A stretch of DNA of 64,000 bases. It comes from Ramlibacter algicola (GTDB taxonomy: Bacteria > Pseudomonadota > Gammaproteobacteria > Burkholderiales > Burkholderiaceae_C). Numbering within the stretch: the stretch's first letter is position 1; every line of letters begins with the position of its first letter. The DNA lies in NCBI RefSeq assembly GCF_016641735.1, contig NZ_JAEDAO010000001.1, positions 1,736,001 through 1,800,000 of the forward strand, written 5' to 3'. A model generated the notes under the pieces. The model was not told the origin of the DNA and searched no databases. It was given only the letters and a program-made list of their open reading frames with translations. This document shows positions 1 to 7,435 of this stretch, piece after piece. Made by a program: the position numbers and the translations under genes.

Positions 1-304
1 CGACGTAGGCGAATGCGTCCTGTTCCTGGACGCGGCAGGCCGTGCGGCCGATCACGACACCCAGGGCGGCGCCGACTTCCAGCGCGCCGGCGGTGTCGGG
101 CACGACCACGGCATCCCCGGTGCTTGCCAGCGTGTTGCGCGGCTTCACGTACAGCACCGGGGCCTTGGGCGCGGCCTTGTACGGAGGCTCGTTGACGGCG
201 CCCCCGAGTTGCGCGAGCGCTGCCTGGTGGTTCAGCAGCGTGCCGTAGACGGTGCCGCTGAGGCGATAGGGAGGGACGTCGAAGTCGAGGAGGGAAACGC
301 TCAT
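1..304 (-). CDS. FAH-family hydrolase/isomerase, N-terminal part (runs off left edge)
   Basis: The first 101 residues of a fumarylacetoacetate hydrolase superfamily protein are visible. The pieces GTVYGTLLNH, PPYK and KPRNTL are typical of the N-terminal region of HpaG/HpcE-type enzymes, which process ring-cleavage products of homoprotocatechuate-like aromatics. The ATG at 304 overlaps the stop of the upstream 59-codon gene as ATGA, so the two are translationally coupled. It is the last visible gene of an operon with a Rieske ring-hydroxylating oxygenase, an SDR and a reductase, which fits a downstream step of aromatic catabolism. The metal-binding and catalytic residues lie outside the window, so the exact reaction is unknown. 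Confidence 0.75.
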   Translation of the reverse strand, partial: MSVSLLDFDVPPYRLSGTVYGTLLNHQAALAQLGGAVNEPPYKAAPKAPVLYVKPRNTLASTGDAVVVPDTAGALEVGAALGVVIGRTACRVQEQDAFAYV

Positions 305-480
305 TGCGCCTTGGACTCCTCGAGCGCGGCGATGTCCTCGCAGAAGACGAGTTCCTCGTCGCCGCTTTCGAAGCGCGCGTTCAGCCAGATGCCGTCGCCG
401 ATGTTCTCGACCACCTCGGCAGTGGTCCCGTTCTTCAGCCGGATCGTCTGGCCGGGCTGGATCTCGAGCAGGTTGATCAT
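301..480 (-). CDS. 59-residue conserved-looking protein of the aromatic operon
   Basis: Small acidic protein (MINLLEIQPGQTIRLKNG at the start) with no signal peptide or membrane segment. Its pattern of short strands and a KNGTTAEV turn suggests a small all-beta fold, an inference from sequence pattern only. It starts 11 bases after the oxygenase beta subunit stop and ends in an ATGA overlap with the FAH gene, so it is clearly part of the operon. Codon use looks like its neighbours. I do not recognise the family. A role as accessory or scaffold protein of the oxygenase or hydrolase is possible but unproven. Confidence 0.7.
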   Translation of the reverse strand: MINLLEIQPGQTIRLKNGTTAEVVENIGDGIWLNARFESGDEELVFCEDIAALEESKAQ

Positions 481-491
481 GGGAGCGGTTC

Positions 492-1091
492 CTAGAAGAA
501 GACGGTGAGGTTCTTCGCCAGCAGCACGTTCTGGTGGATGTGGATCTCGCGCTGCGCGAGCTTCCAGCCGTCGGCGGTACGGCGGATGCGGTCGAGGCGG
601 TCGCCGACGAAGAAGTACTGCTCGTACTCGCAGCGGTTCTGGTAGATCAGGAAGCGGCTGGAGGCATCCACCTCGAGCTCGCCGGCGGCGTTCGTGTCGA
701 TCGCCGACAGCTGCACGTTGGACACCATGCGGCACACGCGTGAGAGCGGCTCCTCGGCCCAGTGCACGCCGGTGAGGATCTGCTCGGCGCGCTTGCCCAG
801 CGACCACTTGCCCTCGTTGAACCAGCTGATCTGCTTCTCGCGGGTCGTGAACTCGCGCGTGGCGTGCTCGCCGGCCTTCACGTTGTATTCCATGGGCATG
901 AAGTAGCGCAGGTCGTCGGCCAGCGTCAGCAGCCATTCCTGGAAGCGGCGGTCGTCGAGCAGGTTGGCTTCGTCGTAGAGGAACTCCTCGATCTCGCGCT
1001 TCGTCTCGTAGTAGCGGTTGTCCCTCGGCAGGCGCGGCTTGGCGCCTGCGGCGGCAGCGGTCGGGACGAGGGCTTCGGCGGTTGCGGACAT
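492..1091 (-). CDS. Aromatic-ring-hydroxylating dioxygenase, beta subunit
   Basis: 199-residue small subunit of a Rieske non-heme iron oxygenase (SnoaL-like cone fold), the partner that packs against the catalytic alpha subunit in an alpha3beta3 assembly. Family features are an N-terminal helix with EIEEFLYDEANLLDDRRFQEW, then LADDLRYFMP, and a C-terminal RRTADGWKLAQREI that ends the sheet. Length fits the usual 160-200. Residues 1-30 are Ala/Pro-rich and probably disordered. It sits between the SDR and the 59-residue gene. The ATG at 1091 has GGAG-type purines upstream. Beta subunits carry no catalytic residues, so substrate cannot be read from it. Confidence 0.9.
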   Translation of the reverse strand: MSATAEALVPTAAAAGAKPRLPRDNRYYETKREIEEFLYDEANLLDDRRFQEWLLTLADDLRYFMPMEYNVKAGEHATREFTTREKQISWFNEGKWSLGKRAEQILTGVHWAEEPLSRVCRMVSNVQLSAIDTNAAGELEVDASSRFLIYQNRCEYEQYFFVGDRLDRIRRTADGWKLAQREIHIHQNVLLAKNLTVFF

Positions 1092-1113
1092 GGTGGGGTG
1101 TTCTCCTGGGGAC

Positions 1114-1902
1114 TCAAGGCTTGGGCGGCACGGGGCCGCCCTGGTGCGCGAAGCATCCGACGTCGAGGACGGTGCCGGAAATCGTGGCCGCCTCGTCGGA
1201 CAGCAGGAACGCCACGGCGTTCGCCAGGTCGCGGCCGGTCGCGGGGCGTCCCGCGGCCGTGCCCGGCGCGGGCTTGCGCACGAAGGCGTCGACGTTGCCG
1301 CCCATGCGGCCGACGCTCATGCCGGACACGATGCCGCCGCCGCCGGGAATGGCGACGTTGACGCGCACGTGGTCGTGGAAGTGGTCGTAGGCCATCGCCA
1401 TCGACAGGGCGACGATCGCGCCCTTGCTCGACGCATACGCGGCCATGTTGGGCTTGCCGTAGCCGGCGCCGGAGCCGATGTTCACGATCGAGCCGCCACC
1501 CGCCTTGGCCATGTGCGGCAGCACGGCGCGGCTCATGAGGTACGTGCCCTTGACGTTGACGTCGAAGATCTTCTCGAAGACGGCTTCCTCGGTCGTCAGC
1601 ACGGTACCGATCGGACCGATGGCGGCGTTGTTGACCAGGCCGTGGATCGCGCCGTAGCGGGACATGGCGTGGTCGACGACGCGCCGCACGTCGCTCGCGT
1701 TGGACACGTCGGCTTCGAGCACGTCGGCCTTGCAGCCGGCCTGTTCCAGTTCCTGCAGGACCGAGTCGACGCCTTGCGCGGTGCTGGACACCTGCGGCTG
1801 CGCCAGCCCGAAGGCGACGACCTGGTGGCCGCGGCGGGCCAGTTCGACGGTGATGGACTGGCCGAGGCCGAAGGTCCCACCGGTGACGATGACGACGGAC
1901 AC
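1114..1902 (-). CDS. SDR-family NAD(P)-dependent dehydrogenase
   Basis: 262 residues of classical short-chain dehydrogenase. The cofactor motif TGGTFGLG is at 7-14, NNAA at 91-94, catalytic Ser about 144, and Tyr156-x3-Lys160 in YASSK. The start is GTG at 1902, four bases after the oxygenase alpha stop, so the genes are co-transcribed. Between alpha and beta oxygenase subunits the most likely job is dehydrogenation of the cis-dihydrodiol formed by the oxygenase to a catechol-type product. A Gly-rich segment AIPGGGGIVSGMS replaces the usual PG loop after the active site and may shape the substrate pocket. The substrate is not known. Confidence 0.88.
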   Translation of the reverse strand: MSVVIVTGGTFGLGQSITVELARRGHQVVAFGLAQPQVSSTAQGVDSVLQELEQAGCKADVLEADVSNASDVRRVVDHAMSRYGAIHGLVNNAAIGPIGTVLTTEEAVFEKIFDVNVKGTYLMSRAVLPHMAKAGGGSIVNIGSGAGYGKPNMAAYASSKGAIVALSMAMAYDHFHDHVRVNVAIPGGGGIVSGMSVGRMGGNVDAFVRKPAPGTAAGRPATGRDLANAVAFLLSDEAATISGTVLDVGCFAHQGGPVPPKP

Positions 1903-1906
1903 CGGC

Positions 1907-3274
1907 TTACTCGGCGAAGCTCGCCGGCTCCTTGTCCTTGCGTCCCAGCAGCGTGTCCCAGTCGGCGGCGTTCATGTAGTCGCGCCAGCGGCGGTAGAAC
2001 TGGCGCGGGTTCTCCTCGCTCACCTGCAGGCTCACGTTGCCGGCGACGGGGCCGGTGGCTTCCACCTTGCCCAGCGACTGCGTGTAGTTGAACGGGTAGC
2101 GGCGCGCGACCACGCCGCGGCTGCCGGCGGTGGCGTAGTTCCAGTTCTCCATGTCGTCCTGCTCGGTCATGCCGGCCGGGCCGGAGTAGCGCATGTAGTA
2201 GATGCGCAGGAAGTCCTTCACCTCCTGCGGCGCATCGGCGTCGACCAGGAAGAAGCGCCAGGCCTCGGTGTGCTCCGGGCCGTGCGGGTGCCACACGCAC
2301 AGGTTGCGCGGCTGGTTGCCGTGGAACGAGACGTTCGGGTAGATGGTGCCGACGAAGGGGATCAGGCGGTGCTTCTCCGCGCCCAGGCGCTCCTTGCGCT
2401 TGGCATGCGCTTCGCGGAAGTACTCGGCCACCACCGGGTTGTTCTGGTACGTGTTCAGGAACTCCCAGTCCTGCGGCATGATCGCGCTGTGCACGCCGTG
2501 GCCGGCGGGGAAGTTCACCCAGACGTGCTGGGCCTTCTCCATCTCGTTGTCGCGGCGGCCCTTCACGCCGGCTTCGGCGCTCGGGCCGATGCCGATCAGG
2601 TCGACCGAGCGGTGGCTGACGTTGTGGTACGTGTCGCCCAGGAAGTTCTCCGCGGCGAACTTCCAGTTGCACGGGATGATCCACTTGTGCACGCCGAACA
2701 GCACTTCGGAACCGCCTTCGCGGCCGTCGCGGCAGTCGAGCGCCAGGTCCAGGTGGGTCTTCGCATCGCCCAGGTACGTCAGCAGGTCCGGCGCGTCCTT
2801 GTCCCACGTGGCCCACACCGTGCCCTTGTAGATCTCCATCTTGGGCACTTCGATCAGCGACCACTCCTCCTTCTCCATGCAGCCTTCGTACAGCTGCTTG
2901 AACTGGGGGACGCCGAACAGCTTGCCGTCGGTGGTGTAGCTCCAGCTGTGGTACGGGCAGGTGAAGAGTTGCGTGTTGCCGTGGTCGTACTGGCACACCT
3001 TCATGCCGCGGTGGCGGCACGAGTTCAGGAACACGTGCACCTTCTTCTTTTTGTCGCGCGCCAGGATCACCGACTCGGCGCCCATGCGGGAGGTGAAGAA
3101 GTCGCCCGGGTTCGGGATTTGGCTCTCGTGGCCCACGAACAGCCAGGCGCGCGTGAAGACCTTCTCGAGTTCTTCCTCGAAGATTTCCTTGTCCGAGAAG
3201 ATCTCGCGGCTGATCTTGCCTTCGCGCAGCTTGACCAGCGCGTTGTAGCGGGATTCGGTGGTGATCGGGATCAT
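1907..3274 (-). CDS. Aromatic-ring-hydroxylating dioxygenase, alpha (Rieske) subunit
   Basis: Catalytic large subunit, 455 residues. The Rieske [2Fe-2S] ligands are C86-x-H88 (CRHRG) and C106-x2-H109 (CPYHSW). The mononuclear iron site follows NWKFAAENF, with D214 as the bridging acid and H217/H221 as ligands. The ATG at 3274 with AGAG purines upstream is preferred over an earlier ATG at 3466, which would run back through the reductase gene. It lies 29 bases after the reductase stop. The overall sequence is of the benzoate/biphenyl-type oxygenase family, but the substrate cannot be assigned. With the reductase, beta subunit and SDR it makes a complete ring-dihydroxylation module. Confidence 0.93.
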   Translation of the reverse strand: MIPITTESRYNALVKLREGKISREIFSDKEIFEEELEKVFTRAWLFVGHESQIPNPGDFFTSRMGAESVILARDKKKKVHVFLNSCRHRGMKVCQYDHGNTQLFTCPYHSWSYTTDGKLFGVPQFKQLYEGCMEKEEWSLIEVPKMEIYKGTVWATWDKDAPDLLTYLGDAKTHLDLALDCRDGREGGSEVLFGVHKWIIPCNWKFAAENFLGDTYHNVSHRSVDLIGIGPSAEAGVKGRRDNEMEKAQHVWVNFPAGHGVHSAIMPQDWEFLNTYQNNPVVAEYFREAHAKRKERLGAEKHRLIPFVGTIYPNVSFHGNQPRNLCVWHPHGPEHTEAWRFFLVDADAPQEVKDFLRIYYMRYSGPAGMTEQDDMENWNYATAGSRGVVARRYPFNYTQSLGKVEATGPVAGNVSLQVSEENPRQFYRRWRDYMNAADWDTLLGRKDKEPASFAE

Positions 3275-3303
3275 GCAGTTCTCTCTGTGTTCGGGGGTGT
3301 TCT

Positions 3304-4302
3304 TCAGGCGAAGCGCTCGCACAGCACGTCCGCGCGCTTGAGGCCCGCCGCTTCCGCGGCGCGGCGGCCGGCTTCGACCATGGGCGGCGGGCCGCACAGG
3401 TAGACACGCGTGCTCGGGTCGAGGCCGAGCTTGGGGATGAGGTCGGTCGGGTAGCCGGCGTGGCACCCGTCCTGCGCGTCCTGTTCGACGGCCACCTGCA
3501 GGTCGATGCCCTGCAACTTCTCGCCCAGCGACTTCAGTTCGTCCATCGCGAAGAGGTGGCCCGGCGTGCGGGCACCGATCACGAACGTCGTCCGTTTCGC
3601 GGGCGGGTTGTCCGCCATGCTTCTCAGCATGGACAGGAAAGGCGCCACCCCCGTGCCGCCGGCGACGAACAGGCGAGGACGGTCCTCGTCGCGCAGGAAG
3701 AAGGTGCCGTGCGGCGTGCTCAGGTCCACCTTGTCACCCGCCTTCGCGGTGGCCAGCCACGCGGAGAAGGCGCCGCCGTCCACCAGGCGCACGAAGAACT
3801 GCAGGCGGTCGGTGCCCGGCACGTTGGCCATCGAATAGGAGCGGTGGAAGTCGGCGCCCTGCGGCGTGATGCGCACGTACTGGCCGGGCTCGAACGCGAT
3901 GGCCTGCGGCACCTGCACTTCCAGGCGCACGATGTCCGTCGCGACCTGTTCGACCGCCGTCACTTCGGCCGGGATCGGATCGGGTTCGTCGCTCATCGCC
4001 TCCGTGGAGTCGTAGGGCAGCTCGATCGCGCAGGGCGCATTGACGCGGCAGACGCAGGGCAGCACGGTGCCCGACGCGCGGTCCTCGTCCGGCAGCACGG
4101 CGCGGTCGTAGTCGTCCAGGTCGACGCTCCCGGACACGAGTTGGGCGGTGCAGGTGCCGCACTGGCCGTTGGAGCAGTCGGTCAGCAGGTTCAGGCCGGC
4201 CTCGGTGGCGGCTTCGATCAGCTTGCCGCCGCAGGGGACGGCCAGGCGTTGCGAAACACCATCGGAAAACAGCAGGGTGACGGGAATGGCCGGGTGACTC
4301 AA
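3304..4302 (-). CDS. Ring-hydroxylating oxygenase reductase (2Fe-2S ferredoxin + FAD/NAD), BenC-like
   Basis: 332-residue electron donor of the oxygenase. A plant-type ferredoxin domain comes first (C43, C48, C51, C83), then an FAD domain (RSYSMAN at 154-160) and an NAD domain (GGTGVAP at 215-221, CGPPPM near the end). This order is that of BenC/XylZ reductases, which need no separate ferredoxin. I place the start at TTG 4302, seven bases after AGGAG. The upstream in-frame ATG at 4344 lies inside the palindromic operator and the predicted -10 box, so its MDRKSIVRT prefix is probably untranslated operator. First gene of the operon, divergent from the IclR regulator. Confidence 0.9.
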   Translation of the reverse strand: MSHPAIPVTLLFSDGVSQRLAVPCGGKLIEAATEAGLNLLTDCSNGQCGTCTAQLVSGSVDLDDYDRAVLPDEDRASGTVLPCVCRVNAPCAIELPYDSTEAMSDEPDPIPAEVTAVEQVATDIVRLEVQVPQAIAFEPGQYVRITPQGADFHRSYSMANVPGTDRLQFFVRLVDGGAFSAWLATAKAGDKVDLSTPHGTFFLRDEDRPRLFVAGGTGVAPFLSMLRSMADNPPAKRTTFVIGARTPGHLFAMDELKSLGEKLQGIDLQVAVEQDAQDGCHAGYPTDLIPKLGLDPSTRVYLCGPPPMVEAGRRAAEAAGLKRADVLCERFA

Positions 4303-4318
4303 AGTGAATCTCCTGTGT

Positions 4319-4353
4319 GTCCGTACAATGGACTTGCGATCCATTGTACGGAC
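4319..4353. promoter_or_regulatory. Paired palindromic operators of the divergent promoter
   Basis: Two 15-bp dyads with the pattern RTCC-N7-GGAC, GTCCGTACAATGGAC (4319-4333) and ATCCATTGTACGGAC (4339-4353), start exactly 20 bp apart and are near mirror images of each other. Together they form a perfect 12-bp inverted repeat with a 9-bp spacer. The second contains the predicted -10 of the reductase promoter; the first would cover about +8 to +22. Size and arrangement fit IclR-family binding as a dimer of dimers (inference). Confidence 0.75.
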
Positions 4354-4372
4354 TAGGACCGGTTTTGGTCAA
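4343..4372 (-). promoter_or_regulatory. Predicted sigma70 promoter of the oxygenase operon
   Basis: Minus strand: -35 TTGACC (4372-4367), 18-bp spacer, -10 TACAAT (4348-4343). The -10 lies inside operator ATCCATTGTACGGAC. Transcription would begin about 4336 and give a leader of roughly 34 bases to the TTG start. Confidence 0.6.
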
Positions 4373-4395
4373 CCTGTCCGCACAGCGGACATAAT
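4365..4395 (+). promoter_or_regulatory. Predicted promoter of the iclR-type gene
   Basis: -35 TTGGTC (4365-4370), 19-bp spacer, -10 CATAAT (4390-4395). A palindromic operator fills most of the spacer, which suggests autoregulation. Confidence 0.45.
4376..4390. promoter_or_regulatory. Palindromic operator, third copy
   Basis: GTCCGCACAGCGGAC, a dyad of the same RTCC-N7-GGAC pattern as the pair at 4319-4353. It sits between the -35 and -10 of the regulator's own predicted promoter. Confidence 0.7.
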
Positions 4396-4420
4396 GGCCG
4401 AAGAAAACAGGAGGGATTGG

Positions 4421-5194
4421 ATGAACACCGTCGAAAAGAACGAGAACGTGCGCGCCGTCGGGCGCGCGCTGGACATCCTGCTGGCGTTTTCGGAGGACGA
4501 CCCGGAGCTGTCGGCGGGTGAACTGCTCAAGCGCGTCGACCTGTCGCGGCCGACGCTCTATCGCCTGATCTACACGCTGGAGGAGAGCGGCTTCCTCGTT
4601 TCGGTCGGCGAGCCGCAACGCTTTCGCCTGGGCCCGGCGGTGGCGCGGCTTGCCCACGTGTGGACCGCGACGCTGGACCTGAAGACGGTCGCCGAGCCGG
4701 TGCTGCGCAGGATCTGGGACACCACGCAGGAGACCGTGGCCCTCTTCGTCCCGCGAGGGAACATGCGCCTGTGCGTCGCCGAGCTGCCCAGCCCGCAGCC
4801 CCTGAACTTCAAGCGCGGGGTGGGCTACACCGAACGCATCGTGCGTGGTGCGACGGGCCGCGCGATCCTGGCGTATTCGGAGACGGACGCCGAGGTGCTG
4901 CGCAGCTACGCGCAGGGCACGTCGGTGAACCTGAAGGACCTCGAAGCCGAACTCGCCGCCACCCGCAAGCGCGGCTACTCCACCAGCCACAGCGAGCTGA
5001 TCTCCGGCGCGGTGGCGATCGCGGTGCCGTTCTTCGACCGGAACGGGCAGGTGGCCGGATCGATGGGCGTGTTCGGGCCGGAGGTGCGGCTCGACTCCGC
5101 GCGGCAGAAGCAGGTGGCGAACCTGCTGCTCGAGGAATCGGTGCGGCTGTCGGAGTCCCTGGGGTTCGGCGGGGTGCGGGCCGCGGCCCGCTGA
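4421..5194 (+). CDS. IclR-family transcriptional regulator
   Basis: 257 residues. A winged helix-turn-helix occupies about 8-70 (LSRPTLYRLIYTLEESGFL recognition region) and the C-terminal effector-binding domain about 80-250 (TGRAILAY and RKRGYS..SELISGAVAIAVPF are standard IclR landmarks). The ATG at 4421 has AGGAGGG five bases upstream, better than the ATG at 4394 that follows the -10 box directly. The gene sits between the divergent oxygenase operon and two Bug receptor genes. Both flanks carry the same 15-bp palindromes, so it very probably controls both and itself. Whether it activates or represses, and its ligand, are unknown; an aromatic acid is the obvious guess. Confidence 0.93.
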   Translation: MNTVEKNENVRAVGRALDILLAFSEDDPELSAGELLKRVDLSRPTLYRLIYTLEESGFLVSVGEPQRFRLGPAVARLAHVWTATLDLKTVAEPVLRRIWDTTQETVALFVPRGNMRLCVAELPSPQPLNFKRGVGYTERIVRGATGRAILAYSETDAEVLRSYAQGTSVNLKDLEAELAATRKRGYSTSHSELISGAVAIAVPFFDRNGQVAGSMGVFGPEVRLDSARQKQVANLLLEESVRLSESLGFGGVRAAAR

Positions 5195-5198
5195 GCAT

Positions 5199-5233
5199 GT
5201 CCATTACGCGGACTCGCGATCCGCCGATTTGAC
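5199..5233. promoter_or_regulatory. Palindromic operator plus degenerate copy upstream of the Bug genes
   Basis: GTCCATTACGCGGAC (5199-5213) matches the RTCC-N7-GGAC pattern. Exactly 20 bp on, ATCCGCCGATTTGAC (5219-5233) matches except TGAC for GGAC. The degenerate copy overlaps the predicted -35. Confidence 0.6.
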
Positions 5234-5258
5234 GCGGGTCAACGACCGTCCATAAAAT
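5229..5258 (+). promoter_or_regulatory. Predicted sigma70 promoter of the Bug receptor genes
   Basis: -35 TTGACG (5229-5234), 18-bp spacer, -10 TAAAAT (5253-5258). The -10 is embedded in the operator GTCCATAAAATGGAC, just as in the divergent oxygenase promoter. Confidence 0.6.
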
Positions 5259-5282
5259 GGACAGGTTATCCGCTGCGTGGAC
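5248..5282. promoter_or_regulatory. Second operator pair upstream of the Bug genes
   Basis: GTCCATAAAATGGAC (5248-5262) and ATCCGCTGCGTGGAC (5268-5282), again starting exactly 20 bp apart. Binding here would cover the -10 and the transcription start. Confidence 0.7.
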
Positions 5283-5333
5283 AGGGCGGATGCATTGGTC
5301 CCCATTCGTTCACTTCGCAGGAGTTTCCCCCGC

Positions 5334-6338
5334 ATGCCCAACCCTGTTTCGTTCCTCCGACGCCGCGTGCTGCGCGGCTGCGGCGCGGCCGCCGTCGCCG
5401 CCGCGGCGTTCGCCTTGCCGGCGTCCCATGCCTTCGCGCAGGACTACCCGGACAAGCCCGTGAAGATCGTCGTCGGCTTCGCGCCCGGCGGCACGAACGA
5501 CATCCTGGCCCGCCTGATCGCGATCAAGCTGCAGGACAAGCTGAAGCAGGGCTTCATCGTCGACAACAAGCCCGGCGCCAACTCGGCGATCGGCAACGAC
5601 TTCGTCGCCAAGGCCAAGCCGGATGGCTACACGCTGCTGGTGTCGTCCAGCGGCGGGCTGACGACCAACCCGATCCTGATGAAGAGCCTGGCCTACGACC
5701 CGGCCAAGGACTTCGAGCCGATCGCGCTGCTCGGCACGTTCCCGCTCGTCGTGACAGTGCCCGCGTCGCTGCCGGTGAAGAACTTCGCCGAGCTCGTGCA
5801 GTTCGCCAAGAAGCAGCCGGACGGCAAGCTGAACAACGGCACGCCGACGACGTCGTTCGTGCTGGTCGCCGAGACGATCGCCGAGAAGTCCGGCATCCAG
5901 TTCACCCACGTCCTGTACAAGGGCTCGGGCCCGGTCGTGACCGCGCTGCTCGGCGGCGAGATCCACACGGGCGTGCTCGACAGCCCCGCGGTGGTCAACC
6001 AGGTCAAGGCCGGCAAGCTGAAGGCGCTGGCGGTGACGACCGGCAAGCGCTCGTCCGCGCTGCCGGACGTGCCCACGGTCGCCGAATCGGGCTACCCCGG
6101 CTACGACATCCCGATCTGGACCGCGCTGATGGCGCCCAAGGGCACGCCCGAGCCCGTGCTCGCCAAGCTGCGCACGGCCGTCGCGGAAATCCTGAAGGAC
6201 AAGGACACGGTCGACAAGATGCACGCCGTCGGCCTGGACCCGGGCGACGCCGATTCGGCCGCGCTGGGCCGCCGCATCACGAGCGACATCGCGCGCTGGT
6301 CGGCCGTGGCCAAGCAAGCCGGCATCAAGCCCGAGTGA
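5334..6338 (+). CDS. Bug/TctC-family periplasmic solute-binding receptor
   Basis: 334 residues. The signal peptide (Arg-rich FLRRRVLRG, long Ala stretch, cut after ASHAFA about residue 35) is followed by the Bug signature DYPDKPVKIVVGFAPGG, the ligand loop NKPGANSAIG and SALPDVPTVAESGYPGYD. The ATG at 5334 follows AGGAG at 5319. Bug proteins bind carboxylates or aromatic acids in the periplasm, for tripartite tricarboxylate transporters or for sensing. No tctA/tctB membrane gene is nearby. Its promoter carries the same operators as the oxygenase operon, so it probably recognises the substrate of that pathway (inference). Confidence 0.92.
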   Translation: MPNPVSFLRRRVLRGCGAAAVAAAAFALPASHAFAQDYPDKPVKIVVGFAPGGTNDILARLIAIKLQDKLKQGFIVDNKPGANSAIGNDFVAKAKPDGYTLLVSSSGGLTTNPILMKSLAYDPAKDFEPIALLGTFPLVVTVPASLPVKNFAELVQFAKKQPDGKLNNGTPTTSFVLVAETIAEKSGIQFTHVLYKGSGPVVTALLGGEIHTGVLDSPAVVNQVKAGKLKALAVTTGKRSSALPDVPTVAESGYPGYDIPIWTALMAPKGTPEPVLAKLRTAVAEILKDKDTVDKMHAVGLDPGDADSAALGRRITSDIARWSAVAKQAGIKPE

Positions 6339-6376
6339 CGCGCACCTCGCGCGTTTCCGTCCACCCAGGAGACACC

Positions 6377-7348
6377 ATGATCAAGACGATGGCGCGGCAC
6401 GTGGCCGGCCTGACCTTCGCGGCGGTCGCCGTGGCCGCGCAGGCACAGGGCTTTCCTTCGAAGCCCATCACCCTCGTCGTCCCGTTCGCGCCCGGCGCCT
6501 CCGCGGACGGCATCGCGCGTGTCGTCGGCAAGGAACTGGGCACTGCGCTCGGGCAACCCGTGGTCGTGGACAACAAGCCCGGTGCCGGCGGCGCGCTGGG
6601 CCTGATGGCCGTCGCGAAGTCCCCGGCCGATGGCTACACCATCGGGCTGGGCGCGACGGGCGCGATCGCGGTGAATCCGCACCTGCCCGATGCGCCCCCG
6701 CTGAAGCCGGAGAAGGACCTGCAGCCGCTGGCCAAGCTGGCCGACATCCCGCTCGTGTTCGTGACCTCGACGCAGAGCGGCTACGGCAACCTGCAGGCGT
6801 TCCTGAACGCGGCGCGCAAGGCGCCCAGCGGGCTGTCGTACGGGACGGCGGGGCAGTACACCGCGCAACACCTGTCCGGTGAACTGCTGGCGAGCATGGC
6901 GAAAGCGCCGCTCGTGCCCGTGCCGTACCGCGGCAGCGGCCCGGCCGTGACCGACCTGCTCGGTGGCAACGTGCCGTCGGCCATGGTGGATCTCACCTCG
7001 GCGTATCCGCACATCAAGGCCGGCAAGCTCGTTGCGCTCGGCGTGACCAGCGCGACGCGCAGCAAGGTCGCGCCGGAACTGCCGACGATCGCGGAGGAAG
7101 GCGTGACGGGCTACGCCGCTCCGGCGTGGATGGGGCTGTTCCTGCCCGCCAAGACGCCGGCCGACGTCGCGTCGAAGCTGTCGGCCGCGCTGGAGAAGGT
7201 GATGGCGAATCCCGCCGTGCAGGGGCAGATCACCGCCCTGGCGGCCGAGCCGGCCTATGCAGACGGTCCTGCGTTCGGCAAGTTCATCGCCGGCGAATCG
7301 AGGAAGTGGGCGGACGTCGTGTCGCGCATTCCCGCGCCGGCGAAGTGA
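6377..7348 (+). CDS. Bug/TctC-family periplasmic solute-binding receptor
   Basis: 323 residues with a signal peptide ending AAQAQG, the signature [20 protein letters not shown] and VVDNKPGAGGALG, and the C-terminal PELPTIAEEGVTGY. The ATG at 6377 has AGGAGA five bases upstream and lies 38 bases after the previous Bug stop, so the two are probably co-transcribed. It clearly differs from the first receptor (no close paralogue by eye), so it may bind a different ligand or act as its partner. The transcript ends at the strong terminator at 7372-7408. Confidence 0.92.
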   Translation: MIKTMARHVAGLTFAAVAVAAQAQGFPSKPITLVVPFAPGASADGIARVVGKELGTALGQPVVVDNKPGAGGALGLMAVAKSPADGYTIGLGATGAIAVNPHLPDAPPLKPEKDLQPLAKLADIPLVFVTSTQSGYGNLQAFLNAARKAPSGLSYGTAGQYTAQHLSGELLASMAKAPLVPVPYRGSGPAVTDLLGGNVPSAMVDLTSAYPHIKAGKLVALGVTSATRSKVAPELPTIAEEGVTGYAAPAWMGLFLPAKTPADVASKLSAALEKVMANPAVQGQITALAAEPAYADGPAFGKFIAGESRKWADVVSRIPAPAK

Positions 7349-7371
7349 CGCAAGCTGCGTGAAGCAGCAAG

Positions 7372-7408
7372 AAGCCGCGCTGTCGAAGGACGGCGCGGCT
7401 TTTTTTTC
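7372..7408 (+). terminator. Rho-independent terminator of the Bug gene pair
   Basis: AAGCCGCGC (7372-7380) pairs with GCGCGGCTT (7393-7401) around a 12-base loop and is followed by a run of T to 7407. Confidence 0.88.
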
Positions 7409-7435
7409 TTCACGGAAGCCGTGTCGACGCCGGCA

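Noticed and set aside
4356..4370. Seventh perfect operator 20 bp from the 4376 site
   Set aside because: GGACCGGTTTTGGTC does not keep the RTCC/GGAC ends, although it is itself weakly palindromic.
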